DNA of 64,000 nt from Harmothoe impar. Taxonomy: Eukaryota > Annelida > Polychaeta > Phyllodocida > Polynoidae. The notes under the pieces were generated by a model. It made no database searches and was not told the origin of the DNA. It was given only the letters and a program-made list of their open reading frames with translations. Made by a program: the position numbers and the translations under genes. Location of the stretch: positions 24,196,442 through 24,260,441 of the forward strand of contig OX381704.1 of assembly GCA_947462335.1 (NCBI GenBank). The letters run 5' to 3'. Below, one piece after another: positions 1 through 12,814 of this stretch (positions within the stretch are counted from its first letter, which is position 1; each line of letters opens with the position of its first letter).

Positions 1-634
1 AACGGAGACCACCGCTAATCCCTGCCAGCATCCTAATAGTGACCGCCACATACCTGTACTACTTGGGGGGGGGGGTGTAAAGAAAGCCGTGAACACTCAT
101 AAGGTGACAGCTAACTAAGATTTCATTCTGAGTGGGCAGACAGAACCGTATTTCTCTTTTGATTGTAGCCCATACACTCATGTACACATTATTGCTCCGC
201 CATGTTATAACATAGATATAATCCTTCATATCTATGGTTATAATTAGATCCATGAGACATTGAACTTGTAGCCTAATGGGGGAGGGGGTGGGGGAGATGC
301 CGGTGTTGACAGCTTTCTCAACTGTATTTGTAATTATCTAACCCCCCCCCCAGACACACACACGCTGACCGGCCTTCAGAAAGAAAGCTGTGAGGAGGGG
401 CGGGGGGGGGGGGGGGTGTGCACCGGACAGTACAGATGTGTGGTGGATGCTGGGTGGATGCGTGATGCAAATAAAAGGAGGTGGGGTCAGCCAAAGTTGG
501 GGGTGCGGCTAATACGCGAGTTTTTCCCTGGGATGATTCGGAGGCCTCTGCGGCTTATAGGATCAGGCCAAAGTCGGGGTGCGGCTTATACGCGAGTTAG
601 GCTTATACGCGAGGTTTTACGGTATTTGATTTTT
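1..634. other. Non-coding, repeat-bearing left edge
   Basis: I see no gene here. The stretch has several long G or C runs (around 65-76, 343-352 and 397-416). At about 490-625 there is a dispersed repeat with several copies of a motif like GCGGCTTATACGCGAG. A related copy lies in the opposite orientation near 57725-57830. The missing 3' exons of the FAAH-like gene could not be found in this stretch. Confidence 0.5.
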
Positions 635-699
635 CCTTCATTCAACCCATTCAAGATGGCTACCATTTACTAAATGCCACAATGCTTTCAGTGCAATGA
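635..699. repeat. Left part of the ~132-bp tandem repeat, cut off by a transposon
   Basis: This matches the repeat unit that fills 2041-2790 (CATTCAAGATGGCTACCATT and CACAATGCTTTCAGTGCAAT type sequence). It stops abruptly where the 700-2031 element begins, and the same repeat resumes at 2041, so the transposon was inserted into the repeat. Confidence 0.75.
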
Positions 700-2031
700 G
701 CAGCTGACAGATTGCTGCGGCCACTATAGTCCCTAGAACTACGACGCTGCCGCGCCCGCTGCCGCGCCCGCCGCCGCGCGTGCAATACGCGCACGTCGCG
801 CAGAGTGCTGTCTGGCACCGTGGGAAAGTAGGGTTGGGGGACAGGGTGGGTTTTTTTTCTTTTTTTTGGGGGGGGGGGGGGGGCATAGTTCAGGGGCCTA
901 CAGTTAGGGCCTATAGTCCTAGGGACTACTTGTGTAGTCCTAGGGACTATACATGTAGTCCCTGGGAACTATGCATGTAGTCCTAGGGACTAATCCTATG
1001 TGTGGGGCCCCTGGGGCCATACCATTATGCACAGGCCTTCTAAATCCATGAATCTATAGGCTGCATGGCCTGCACAGTCCTGAGGACTACAGGTGTAGTC
1101 CTCAGGACTATAGGTGTAGTCCTGGGGACTACTGTTGTAGTCCTGAGGACTACCCACATAGTCCTAGGGACTTCCCAAGACTGCTACTACCAGAGAGGTA
1201 GATAGGATAGGCCTACATAGTGCTAGGGACTATAGAAGCATAGTCCTAGGGACTAGGGATTGGGAGTTGGTAGTCTCCAGGACTATGTCTGTAGTCCCCA
1301 GGACTATATAGGGCTGTTTCTGTAGTCCTTAAGACTATGCAGCTTGTTGTAGTAGTCCCCAGCACTATGCCTATAGTCCCCAGGACTACCATTTTATTAG
1401 TCCCCAGGACTACATATTTAATACTTGTAGTCCTAAGGACCTCCTCTGTAGTCCCCAGGACTACAGAGGATGTCCCCAGGACTACACATTTGATCTTGTA
1501 GTCCTAAGGACCTCCTCTGTAGTCCTGGGGACTACAGAGGATGTCCCCAGGAGTACACGTTTAATACCTGTAGTGCTAAGGACTCGCTCTGTAGTCCTAA
1601 GGACTTCCTCTGTAGTCCCTAGGACTACAGATTTAGTCCCCAGGACTATGCACCAATAATGTTCAGCACTTTTAGAATTAACTGTCAAGCAGAGGCATAT
1701 AGGCCCTTTATGATATAAAAAGGGGACAATAAGCAGCTCTATACTATTAAAGTTTTAGTCCTGGGGGCAACAACCATAGTCCTGTGGACTACAATCGTAG
1801 TCCTGGGGACTACAATTGTAGTCCTGTGGACTATATACATAGTCCTGGGGACAATAAACATGGTAGGGCCACATGCAGCCTTGCAGGGTGCAGAGGGGGG
1901 CAGGGGGCAGGCAGGCAGGGGGGGGGGGGGGGGGACGTAGGCGCGAGGACGCCCGTGGCAGACGCGTAAATTACGCGCGCGCCGGCGCATAGTCCCGAGG
2001 ACTACAGTGGCCGCAGCAATCGGTCAGCTGC
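700..2031. mobile_element. Non-autonomous TIR transposon with 9-bp target duplication, filled with AGTCC palindromes
   Basis: The ends are 25-bp inverted repeats starting GCAGCTGAC and differing at one position. They are flanked on both sides by the same 9 bases, GTGCAATGA (691-699 and 2032-2040). The interior (about 900-1860) is packed with imperfect palindromes of the form TAGTCCTAGGGACTA or AGTCCCCAGGACT, a few dozen copies, plus GC-rich stretches just inside each end. There is no coding region. A 9-bp duplication is typical of the Mutator/MULE group, so I infer a MULE-like non-autonomous element. The family is not recognised by name. Confidence 0.8.
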
Positions 2032-2040
2032 GTGCAATGA

Positions 2041-2790
2041 AGAATTGTAGTTGCATTAATTTGATATCTATATAAGAACATTTCTATTTGATACCTTTTT
2101 CAAACACAGTTGGCACCCCATAGGTTTAGGATGGCCACCATTCATTGAATGCCACAATGCTTTAAATGCAATCTTGAAATGTAGTTGCATTAATTTTAAA
2201 CTGTTAAAAACATCCAATTTAGTTTTTTTTTTCATGAAGAGTTGGCACCCCATAGGTTCAAGATGGCCACCAATCATTGAATGCCATAATGCTTAAATGC
2301 AATCTTGAGTTGCTGTTGCATTAATTTGATTCTTAAAAAAAAAACTTTCTTTTTTTTCTTTCATGAACAGTTGGCACCCCATACATTCAAGGTGACTACC
2401 AGTCATTGCATGCCACAATGCTTTAAGTGCAATCACAAATTGTAGTTGCATTAATCTGATACTAATAAAAAAACTAATTCTATTCTTTTTTTTATTTATG
2501 AACAGTTGGCACCCCATATATTTAAGATGACTACCATTCATTGAATGCCCCGATGCTTGAAATGCAATCTCGAATTGTAGTTGCATCAATTTAATGCTAA
2601 TAAAAAACAAATTCTTATCAATTTTTCTTTCATGAATATTTGGCACCCCATAAGGTGGCCACCATTCATATTAATGCAAATAGAATGCTTTAAGTGCTGT
2701 CACGACTTGTAGTTGCATTAATCTGATACTAAAAAAAAAAAAATCTATTTGAATTTTCTTTCATGAACAGTTGGCACCCCATAAATTAAA
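2041..2790. repeat. Tandem repeat, ~132-bp unit, about six copies
   Basis: The motif GTTGGCACCCCA recurs near 2109, 2241, 2370, 2505, 2638 and 2770, a spacing of 129-135 bp. Each unit also holds a CATTCATTGAATGCCACAAT segment, a TTGTAGTTGCATTAAT segment and an A/T-rich spacer of varying length. The short open frames here simply repeat the unit and are not genes. Confidence 0.85.
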
Positions 2791-3416
2791 AATGCACCCA
2801 GCACCCAGGTCAACAGCTATATACAGACACGTGTACCTCCCCTGCCTGTTCTCCTTCAATGCACAGTGAAGAGGGTGGGAGGGAGTGACCCTCAACAGTG
2901 CATAAACACTTTGATTGGATGACAATGCAGTTTTTATATTACAACCTAAATTTGTGCAACGAAAATCATCAAGAAATACTAAGTATTTTTTCCAAAGAAT
3001 AGCTTTTCTAGAATGGCTCGGTATTCAGGAATCCTACTGCGAATAAAAAAATGTCAAATTCTAATTCTAAATACCTGAAAATTGAGAAATGCTGGCGTTC
3101 ACGGGTTATGTAGGAAATGTACTAAAAACAGCAAAAAAGGGCAACAAAACCCTAATTTTCTCAAAAACTGTTCAGTAGGATTTTTTCTAACTGAGGTTCC
3201 ACTGTTTTCTACCCTCATATTACACATTGGCATAGAGAATATATTGACACCTAGTCAGGATTTTGCGCTAGGAGCAATCTGTGAGGCGAAAAACAGCCAA
3301 AATGAGCCACTGGTCTGAAGTATAAAACTGGGCATCGATCACTATAGAGCTACAAAGAGACAGAGAATCGATGTCCAGTAAATACTATTTGTTATTGTAG
3401 CACTATTGTCATTTGT

Positions 3417-3474
3417 GTATCACTTACTCATCACAACCTGTGAATCACAGGTTGTGGTGAGTAAGTGTGATACA
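3417..3474. repeat. Near-perfect hairpin (inverted repeat)
   Basis: The left arm TATCACTTACTCATCACAAC is followed by an almost exact reverse complement, with only a base or two between them. The arms are about 27 bp. It lies just downstream of the last FAAH-like exon I could place. It may be a small foldback element; no target duplication was found. Confidence 0.7.
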
Positions 3475-3553
3475 ATTACTTGCTGCTTTATACTATATCT
3501 TATGAATATTCAGCCCGTGCTAAAATTCAGAATGTCTGCAGAAATTCACTTAC

Positions 3554-6500
3554 AAGTTGCCTTGTGATGAAGAGAATGATATTGAAAACCGCTCTATTCA
3601 TTGTCAACAATGTCTTTGCCAAACTAAATGCATGGTCAGTTGCATCATCTTTCCTGAAAAATATAGATTATTCCAATAATCAAAATAATTTCATAATATC
3701 ATGTGCGGCCAAATGAAAATCAAATTTCAAAAGGAAATTATCCAAAAAATCATCTTCTTTTTAGCATTTCTATTTCATTCATATTCAATACTTACAAGAG
3801 ACCGAGAACTTCCTCTCCCTTATCAGCAAACAAAACTTGACTCCAGAGTTTTGCCCCACGAAGACCGAGGTCAGGATATTTCCAGGGAATTACCTGCAAA
3901 GTACATTTTGTATAAGGAGTATTGGTGACCTGTTTCACCTAGTTGCAGACGTGTTCTATTATTAGGGATCAACATGGTGGGGTTGGTGGATTTCTACATG
4001 AACGCAGTGAAAATTATATCCCGCCCCCTCAACACATACGACAGGGGTCCAAGCCTTTTCCCTTGCCTAGCAACAGTAGTGTTATAGTCCACAAAGAGTA
4101 GATTTCCCTAAGATTTTGGTATTCATTATAGACAATTAACATATTTTCTTTAAAGTGGCATCTTTGGGTTAAGAAAATGGACATGTCTATACCCCGTACC
4201 TCATGTCCTAGATTTTGTAGAGCAGTAACAGACAAACTGACGGCCCGACGCATTGCTGGCACCGAAATCATGTAGTCATCTTCCAAATAGAAACCAATGC
4301 GTAGCTTCTTAGTCTGTTTGAAAACCTGAAATATTAAGAGAAAAGTACCTGCTAATTGCTTTTATTAGTTGTATGTCTTTTTTAGACACATTTCATATTT
4401 TTATTGCCATGCTTTTCATATCTAACTTTGGCAATTACACTCTAAAACCTTATTTGTCAAGTTTTAGTATACATAGTCACTCTTTGGAAGCAAAATGAGC
4501 ATAAACACAGGGACTGGGAGTAAGGTCAATTGACCAAAAATATGTTCATACCTCTTCATTAAAAGGCATGGGTGGCACCGTTTTGTCCAAGTCGAAATGA
4601 TACTGACAGAGGAGGGCCCGCATCATGAGTACCAGGCTGTCCACATCACGCGCCATCGGACCGTATGCAGAAGTGACTGTAATCAATTTTTAATAAAAAA
4701 AATATATATAGCAGCATATAAGTCATATGCTATAGTGACTTATTTTTAAATTATATCCCATATTCTAAAAGCCTTTTCTTTATACATGCATAAATACATG
4801 AATCGAACAATGACATATAATGATCTCCCTCTTTAATCTTTATGGATGGCAGTGCTTTAATGTGTCTTTCCCTTCATCACCAGGATGCATGAATGCAGCC
4901 GTAGCGATCAACGCACTAGTGCTGAATTCATGCATCATACTAAGGGAATAATATACTTCTGAAGGTTTATTTTCAATACACTTAATACTTATACTCACTG
5001 AGGTTCTGTCCTTTGAAGATAGGGTTAGCGTCACGGGTACTGAGACGGCTGGCAGTGGGTTTAAAGCCACAGATACCACACAAGACGGCCGGGATGCGGA
5101 TACTGCCCCCGATGTCTCCCCCCAGCCCCAGCGGGCTGCCTCCTCCACCAATAAGAGCTGCTTCCCCACCCGACGACCCCCCAGCATTACGGCCCTCACC
5201 ATGGGGGTTGTAGGTCTGGCCATAGATAGGGTTACATGTGTCATATCTGGAAAAAAGTGTATGCAATTGGAAAATTGTGTTATTATAAAAATGTGCTAGA
5301 TTATTTGTTAATACTTTGAGAATAAGGAAACAAAGAGAGTTTGGGGAAATACGGTAACGTATCTATGTACTTTTTTTGTACAACAGAAATTTTTGTTCGA
5401 AACTATTCTTTTTCTCATTAAATATTACAAATATAGAAGCGTATGTATGTTCTACAGATGTTCTTAATTCCCACAGTGTGTATATTTTGTATTTGCGACA
5501 AAGGACATTACCCAATCAATGTTTGGGGGACATTTGTCCTGACAAAGGGTATTGCTCCCTGGTGTTTCAGAACCTGTGGAAGAAAAATTCATGTTATTTC
5601 TTATCTCTTATTTACATTGTACATAAGCACACTGACTTCTTTACCTCCAATTACCAATACCATAGATGTATATTGTTTATAGCTAGGCCAATCCATTTTT
5701 AGGTTCTAAGGTTTACAAACGTTTCGTTAAAGAGTATCAAACGTATTTACAATCCTCAAAGTTTTGAACCAATTTTTACATTTTTGGGATAATTTACTTT
5801 TTATTGGATACCTTTATTTTTACTTTTTATTTGATACCTTTATTTGCATACCAAATTGAAACGCAGAATTTACCTTGACCAGTACACAGTCCTTATCATA
5901 TGGTTTGTTTATGTTGCATGAAAGTCCAATAACGCTGTCGTATCCCTATAAAACAATACACTACTTGTTAACAATTATGTGAATTAATTTTGATATCTTA
6001 TATTATTTGAATTAACACTTCTTTTTGGTCATGATTCTATACAATGTACTAATGATATATGGACACTCCATGTGGATCACTGCTATGAAGCGATACCATT
6101 GATTGATCATATAGTTCAGGGTGTCTCATCTTGCAATTCTCACCCCCGTTATGAGTCTCAGAGAGTATCTCATATGTAAAGATGCATAGCCCCTGTTGTC
6201 TAAACTCACCATCATTGGGAAGTTGTCCTTTATACTGATGGGTAACCCGTGAAGTAGACGCTCACTTCTCTCCTCCATCTGGTCACACTCTAAGGCAGTC
6301 ACCTTATGTCAAATCATAAACATAATATCAATATTAGAGGTAGACCATGAGAGCGAATCTTTTAATAACGAGCGGGAAAGCATCACAGCGGATGGAAATA
6401 ACATTCAGAAATGTCTTTATTTAATATGAAGAAATGTAAAAGTCAAGTTGAATATCTTTACCTCGGCCTCTTGCACCACATCGATGATGGCATTGGTTTT

Positions 6501-7886
6501 GTTATTTACTTGTAGTGCCTGTAAAAGTAAAACACATGATGGAAAATAGAATGTATAGAAACGTCGTCCTGCCCATTCTGCCTGTCACCACCAGATATGA
6601 CTTCACATCACAGCTCATCTGACCCAACAGCGGAGTAATTATAATGTATCAGCAGGCCGGTAGGCGATGTCGGTTATTGTTATCATATATCGATGTCTTT
6701 GCCATAGTCACATACCGCGAGTGATGTACTTTCTTATGATCATATTCATATGTCAATGTCATTGTGATAATTACATATTAGACATATTATTTCTTTAATA
6801 AAATAGGACGGTGTCATGTGCATCACCCACAAGGCCGAAATGCAGGCCAAGTTCATATAATGACTGTACATGGAAATAATGTTGTAGCCGTATCTTCTAA
6901 AGTATATCATAATAGTGTGCCCAATGTGTGCCTGATGAGCAAACGTACCTTCTTTTGATAAGCTCGGAGAACATCAATTGCTTTCAGTTCTCCACTTTGA
7001 AGTTTCTGAGTCAGTTCTCCAAGACTGAGTTTACATATGCTGTCCATTTGTTCATCGGATATCTGAATGTAAATCAATGAAGGAAATAGCAATCCTTGGA
7101 CACAGCAGCGGGGATGTCCGAAATCAATATTGTTCTCTTAAACTTAGGCGGATAAGTGACAATTATTTGTAGGTATCAAATGGTTGAAATCAATTATATG
7201 ATCGTCATTTAGACTAAATAAGTAAATTACATACTGACGCTTTAAGCACCACATAGTACATTAATGCATTTATGCCCCCTGTTACCATATTCCATGAATG
7301 TGCCTCCACATGGGTCCCCAAAATTTTGACCGTGTCGCCGTGTCGATCGTTAGCAAAAGAGCCATTTCAATGTGTCGATTTTTATGTATATAGAATAAAC
7401 TAGGGCATTATAAAGATGTCTGTGTCCGTCGATTTTTAAAGGGGCCGTGTCGCACGTGTCGATTTTTAAAGGGGCCCTGTCGCCGTGTTGCGCGTGTCGA
7501 TTTTTACCCATGTAGAGGCACATGAATACAGCCATGGCGAATCTACTTGCCAGAGCAGCATTGATGCATCATGACGACAAAAGGTATAACACATTACAGC
7601 ACTACCCATCCGTTAAAGGCTCATATAGTAGGTCTATATTTACTAGTCTTACCTCACTTTCTAAGACACGCTGAGAGAGTAACTCAATGGCTTTCTGGCA
7701 TGCTCTGAGTTTCTCCTTCCGCCTTTGCTGTAGCCTGGACCTGTTCACCCAGCTCCTCACCAGTTTTATGACGACCACGGTACCGGCAGTAGCGCCGACA
7801 GCCGTCACCAGGGGTCTCTGGTGGTCCCTCAGCCACGTGTAGGCCCCCGGCCCGGGGGGCAGGCAGGCCCGCAGCTGGCCCAGCAT
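3554..7886 (-). CDS. FAAH: Fatty-acid amide hydrolase (FAAH1-like), eleven 5' exons, 3' end missing
   Basis: This is a membrane-bound serine amidase that hydrolyses fatty-acid amides such as anandamide. Exons on the minus strand are 7653-7886, 6949-7062, 6462-6518, 6210-6302, 5874-5945, 5512-5573, 4999-5246, 4552-4676, 4200-4325, 3796-3893 and 3554-3653. All have GT..AG borders and the phases agree. The N-terminus has a hydrophobic anchor (LVTAVGATAGTVVVIKLV). The amidase signature is complete so far: the lysine of GLPISIKDN (exon 4), the serine of NAGGSSGGEA and the serine of GGDIGGSIR (exon 7) form the Ser-Ser-Lys triad. About 443 of roughly 580 residues are covered. I could not find the C-terminal exons in the remaining 3.5 kb, which is repeat-rich, so the gene probably runs off the left edge. 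The start codon lies 800 bp from the divergent FBXL12-like gene. Confidence 0.9.
4855..4940. repeat. Dispersed GCATGAATGCAGC..ATGCATCATG repeat, fragment in a FAAH intron
   Basis: The stretch carries CATGAATGCAGCC and, further on, CATGCATCAT around a short imperfect palindrome. The same pairing recurs near 7515, 19690, 55520, 58290, 58490, 60560 and 62340, which indicates a high-copy interspersed element. Confidence 0.5.
7325..7612. repeat. Dispersed 'CGTGTCG' repeat joined to the ATGCATCATG repeat
   Basis: Several GTGTCGATTTTTAAAGGGGC units occur at 7370-7505, followed by ACCCATGTAG and then a GAATACAGCC..GATGCATCATGACGAC segment. The first part is the same family as 38499-38612, the repeat the LTR retrotransposon was inserted into. 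Confidence 0.6.
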
Positions 7887-8686
7887 CTTTACTATACAGC
7901 ACTCAGGGGGCTAGAGGGAGCTTCTCCTGGGGATATATGAGGTGTAGAGATGGAGAATTCAGGTTATACAAGAAGATGGCCAGTCAAGTCTAAATCCTCT
8001 TTGCATCCGTCAGGCCACCTATGACTAAATATAATAGGGGAGACCGGGGTACAGTGAGACAGAGGGCCTGGGGCGTCTTGATTTAGGGTTATAGCCCAAA
8101 ATTTATTATAGATAATATAAACTAGAAATTATCTAAAAAAAAGTCTTCCCCGCCCCCTCCCCAGGTCTCCCCCTACAGTAAAATGGATGGTTGTTGATGG
8201 GATTGACCATAGAGATTCTTTAGATGGGCAGAATACCGGTAAGCAGAAGGCAGTGACAAAAAATCGTAGCAATCACAAGTGACTCCCGTGGGTACTGTGT
8301 ATGTGTGTATGTACCAGTATCCTGTGAGGTACACCTCGGAGGCTCCTGAAAGCTGGTGGGTCAAAAAGGAAAGCAGCACCCACCTACATGGCAAAAACAA
8401 AGGGGAGGAGTAACTTTATTCAGTTTAAACCCCTAGCTGTCCAAGTGTCGAAACTTTTAATGTATGCCCCTCCCTCTCAACAGTGGTTCTTTTCTTGTAT
8501 TACAGACCCCTTCCCTCATGTGTTATATCCACCAAGCCCTGAAACTGAAGCCTGAAAAAAAGTGAAAGTGCTTTAGCTAAGGTCAAGGATCTCGAGGCGG
8601 GAACGACCGGATAACATTGGGCGGTGGCGCCGCCTATCTATTTTATTGCTATTCAATAGATGGCAGCACCAGTAGTTTGTAGCAAA
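7887..8686. promoter_or_regulatory. Intergenic region between divergent FAAH-like and FBXL12-like genes
   Basis: These 800 bp separate the two start codons of a head-to-head gene pair, so both promoters must lie here. I see no clear TATA box. The segment just before the F-box gene is GC-richer (GGCGGTGGCGCCGCC near 8620). Confidence 0.55.
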
Positions 8687-11618
8687 ATGGCGGATCTAGA
8701 TGCAAATCCACTCCAGTCAACACCAGCAATTACTTCAATTCCAGAGAATTTGCTTCTTGAAATCTTTAGATACTTGCCTACAAGGGACCTCTGCACGATA
8801 GGACGGTAAGGATAGATATCTATGGGGCCCACTGGGTGGCCATTGCTATTGACACACTGAAATAAGTCACCCAGATAACACTAGTTGACAAGTGCTGGCT
8901 ATGTAAATATTAAGGTCTCACTATCCAAATTCTGTGTTTGGTAAATATTAGAAGTTAGAGTACTTCGCATAATTTCAATGATAGACTAGAAAATACACCA
9001 TGAATTGATTAATTAATTGAATTCCTGAATGTTTGATCCATGCCTCAAGCCTTCAGCTTATATCTATTTAAAGCCTTGGCTTGGTCTGCTGCCCCCCACA
9101 CCTACCCACACCTGCGCTTGGGTACTGACTGTAGGCCTACAATTTAAAGCCCCGCCCCTCTCTACTTAAGATATAAGTAAGGCTAAATATCTTTGTAATC
9201 AATATGAATATTCTACTTTGATTAAATATGTTATATTTCAGCATTAAGTTCAACATCTACATTCAATCTAGAGGAATATAGTTGTCAGTCAATATCATAT
9301 TGGCTACCGGTAGATCTGTCTTGAAGGATCCTGGAAGATAGGAAACATGTTACCCTACCCCTGGAAGCATTGATACTACAATCTAATATGTGCCTATAGC
9401 CTCAGCCTATTAGTATAAGGGAGTGCTCATTTTTTTAAAACAGGGGGGGGGGTGGTGAGATTTCGCGCGGAGCGCGCGAATTTTTTTCACCCCCCCTCTA
9501 GAGGGGTCGAAATTTTTTACCCCCCCCCCGGCAGGCCGAAAATCGCGCGCGTTCGCGCCCCTTTGTAGCATAGTAACGCGCGGGCTTTTCCCCTCAAAAC
9601 AGGTTGAATTTTTTTGCCCCCCCCCCCGAGAGGGGTCTGAATTTTTTACCCCCCCCCCCGGTCAAGGGGTCCAAATTTTTTACCCCCCCCCCCCCCCAAA
9701 TCCACCACCCCCCCCCCTGTTGTTAAAAAATGAGCACTCCCTAAGTACAGATCTAAATGTGGTATCTGGTAGCACAGTAGCTGTGTGGCTATGCCGCGGA
9801 CGCCGAGGTTGAAAGCTCAATTAGTAGCACAGGTGCCACTGTGTTGATGGTTATGAAATTAATAATTAATGTACAGTGTATTTAAATGGGAAATTAGATT
9901 ATGCTTTACCTGTGTGCCCTATGTATGTCCACTCACAGATCCAGATCCAATACCAAATAAGTCAAGTAGTGATGGTCACTGATATGTGAGATAAGGATAC
10001 TGGTAGCCTGTACATAGCCCTACAATGATATAGAAAGCAGATAACAAGGTCAAGGGGTCTGATATTAACGTGGTGGCGGAAGAGGTCTAACCCGGGGTCT
10101 AACTCAGTGATCTGATAACGATTTGGTATCAATTTTCCATTTGTCACTACCGGTATACTGATAGTTTAGCCTCCAAGTACCTGACATAGATAACATGATA
10201 GTCAATTATGTTTGGTTGTACAACAATCAATTACCCAATTAAAATCCTTTGTTTTAGTCTAATAAGCCTGCTTTAGTTTACAGCCCTTTGGTTATACATA
10301 CTGGTAAACTCAGTACCGTTGTATCATTACTCTGAAACACATATATACCACTGATTCTGTTAACCAGGGTGTGCCGAGCGTGGCGGCGAGTTGCTCGCGA
10401 TAACAGTTTGTGGCGCCATGTGAACCTGCAACCGTACAAACTCAACCTGCAGCGGACGTGGAAGGTGGTGCGGACACACTTCTCTGACGTCCTGCTCTCA
10501 CTCAGACTCAGGGGCTACATGGACCCCAGTAAGTGGTGTTTTTTTCGCGTTTCAGATTTTGGTTTAAAAACTTACTGCAAGACCCCACCTTTAGGACGAC
10601 CCCCTAACCTACTTCAGGGGAATATTAATCTTGATACTGGGGTATGCTTCTTTTTTACAATTGTCTTCATTTATAGTTTAATGTATAAACCACCTTTACG
10701 ACGCCCCCCTCCCCATAATGAAAAATAAATTCGTCTCATTAAGAAGCCAGGGTTTCACTGTAAGTTCTATCTTCCATATCTAATCCCACTATAGTTTTGA
10801 AGTAAAATATCTCTTGTTCTTTTATAAAGTTATTATTGTTCTAGAGCATCTCAGAAAATATGCATGCTATTGTATACATGTTCAGAGGTTGAAGCTAACT
10901 ATACACTTTCATTTAATATTTCTTCATCCCAGATGGAGCAAGTTGGAACAAGAACAGTTTGTCGGACGCCATGTTGCGTGATCTGCAGGAGCGGTGCCCC
11001 AACATGGCCATCATCGACATCACCTGCTCCAACCTCACCTCCGTGTCGCTCGAGCGCCTCCCTGAGCAGCTCAAGGAGATCCACATCACTCACTCCCTCA
11101 TTCCCAACGGGTGGTTCAAGCATATGGCCACTACTGGGGTCTTCCCCAAACTCACACACATGGACCTCACCAAAAGCTCCAAGACAACAGACTCAGATAT
11201 CAAGGATATTGTTAGCGGGACAAAGCTGCAGAGTCTGCGATTGAACGGGTCGTACCGGATAACGGAGAAGGGTTTTAAGGCGATAGCGGATAGCCAGCCA
11301 GAGTTGGAGGTACTGGAAGTGTCGGAGAGTCAGTGTACCGACTTAGCACTACAGTATATAGGGAAGGGGCTGGGGAGGCTCACCGCCCTGGACCTATCTC
11401 AGTGTCAGAGGGTCACTGATGACGGTGTGAGCATTATCTCTGCTTGTCTCACCAACCTAGAGCACCTTAACCTCAGCAGTTGTAGTGGGATCACCAAGGC
11501 ATGCCTAGGTTCTCTATTGAACATGAAGACGTTAAAACGTGTTAACCTGACAAAGACGCAAATGACTGAGAGTGATATCACTACGTTAGATGACCGCTAC
11601 ATCTTTGATAAAAAGTAG
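8687..11618 (+). CDS. FBXL12: F-box/leucine-rich-repeat protein, FBXL12-like
   Basis: This is a substrate receptor of an SCF (Skp1-Cul1-F-box) ubiquitin ligase. There are three exons, 8687-8805, 10368-10528 and 10933-11618, with GT..AG borders and matching phases, giving 321 aa. Residues of about 15-60 are an F-box (IPENLLLEIFRYLPTRDLC, then VCRAWRRVARDNSLWRHVNL across the first junction). The rest is a leucine-rich-repeat solenoid (LTALDLSQCQRVTDDGV, LEHLNLSSCSGITKACLG). Exon 2 and the start of the repeats resemble vertebrate FBXL12, which has the same F-box plus LRR layout and a similar length. An in-frame ATG at 8660 could add nine residues; 8687 has the better Kozak context (A at -3, G at +4). 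Intron 1 (1.56 kb) carries a MITE. The human substrates are not implied here. Confidence 0.85.
9419..9741. mobile_element. G-tract MITE, Harbinger-type, copy A
   Basis: The 323-bp element begins GGGAGTGCTCATTTTTT and ends with its inverse (AAAAAATGAGCACTCCC). A 3-bp TAA is duplicated at 9416-9418 and 9742-9744. Inside are long G runs on the left, long C runs on the right, and CGCGCG-rich segments. The 3-bp TTA/TAA duplication and GGG start fit PIF/Harbinger MITEs. It sits in intron 1 of the F-box gene. Confidence 0.85.
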
Positions 11619-12814
11619 AATTCACTCAAATCTATGCAGGCTCTATGCACTTTCTTCAGCACATAATTTTCCGGCTTCTGTGAAGCAAAAGTCGATTTAA
11701 AAATACTGCCAGGGCGTACATTGAATAACTGTTTTGGAACATTATATATTTTAGGCTGTAACCCTAAATAACACATGATACCCGAATATATTCATTTTTT
11801 ATGTATTTGTTTTAATAAAATAGAGGTTCTCGACACAAAGAGGAGTTAAATCGTTTTATTTCAATAAAAAGGTCTTTATCAAATATAGATTGATTCGGGG
11901 GTTAATATGCAATACAAAAAAATATCAGGTTCTTTGTACCTGTAATCCCCCCTGAACCCATGTCTGCCCAAAACAAGATCCCTCTGGAAGCTATTCTGAC
12001 ATTTTGCCAGGTTTTGAAAATCACAAGATCATGCACTTGCCGTTAAATTGCAATAATTATTTTCAAAAAGTAAAGGTTGCTCTGTTCTGAAAGTAGTTTA
12101 GTGAACGCTAATGATGAATTTGAACTTTAACACGTGCCGCTAATAAACGTAATACCGGTATTATACTGGAATGTCCACCGCCACAAGTTTGCTGTTAATG
12201 TAGTCGCAGCACAGACACTTGTGATTACACGCGCTAAAATTAAAATTTTAGATTTCTGCAAGTGTAGTCATGACACGCACGCAAGTCCCTCGCGACGGCA
12301 TTGTCGCAGGCAGTTGCAGCTGGAGATCCACTGCTGGAATGTTCTGTCCTTGTTTAGTCGTAGGAGTGTTAAGCTACAGAAAAAAAAAGGAGCAAACGTC
12401 GCAGCAGTGGATCACCAGCTTAATACTTGTCCCCGTCAGAAGAGAAAGAGACGACCAAGTTCAGTCCTACAAAAAAAGTATCAGCTATTTTGCCTTTGAA
12501 ACACCAGATGTATGGTATCGTGTAAGCTATACATCAAAGATATGGTAGCATAATAGAAAAAAATGTACCGGTATCCAAAATCAGCTCTCTCAGTCTGAAA
12601 ACAATTTTCAAGTTCAAAACTCTCCAACACTTTATATGTATGTGCAATAGTTTTACTAATATCCATCCGAGGTTAAGCCCATAGAGACTAGAAATACCGG
12701 CATATGTATCTTTTTAAAGACCAGCTAGTGTTGTGACCAAAAGTGTTCTTTTAAAGCATCAAACATTTGTCCAACTCTTCACACACATATGCAGCAGTTA
12801 CACCGATATCCAGT
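11619..12814. other. Region between convergent FBXL12-like and EXOG genes
   Basis: An AATAAA at 11814-11819, about 200 bp past the F-box stop codon, is the likely polyadenylation signal of that gene. I recognise no gene, repeat or RNA in the remaining ~1 kb. The short open frames at 12134-12548 have no recognisable content. Confidence 0.5.

Noticed and set aside
10541..10740. Extension of FBXL12-like exon 2 into the downstream open frame
   Set aside because: A GT donor at 10529 joins in phase to the leucine-rich-repeat exon at 10933. The extension is intron sequence with no similarity.
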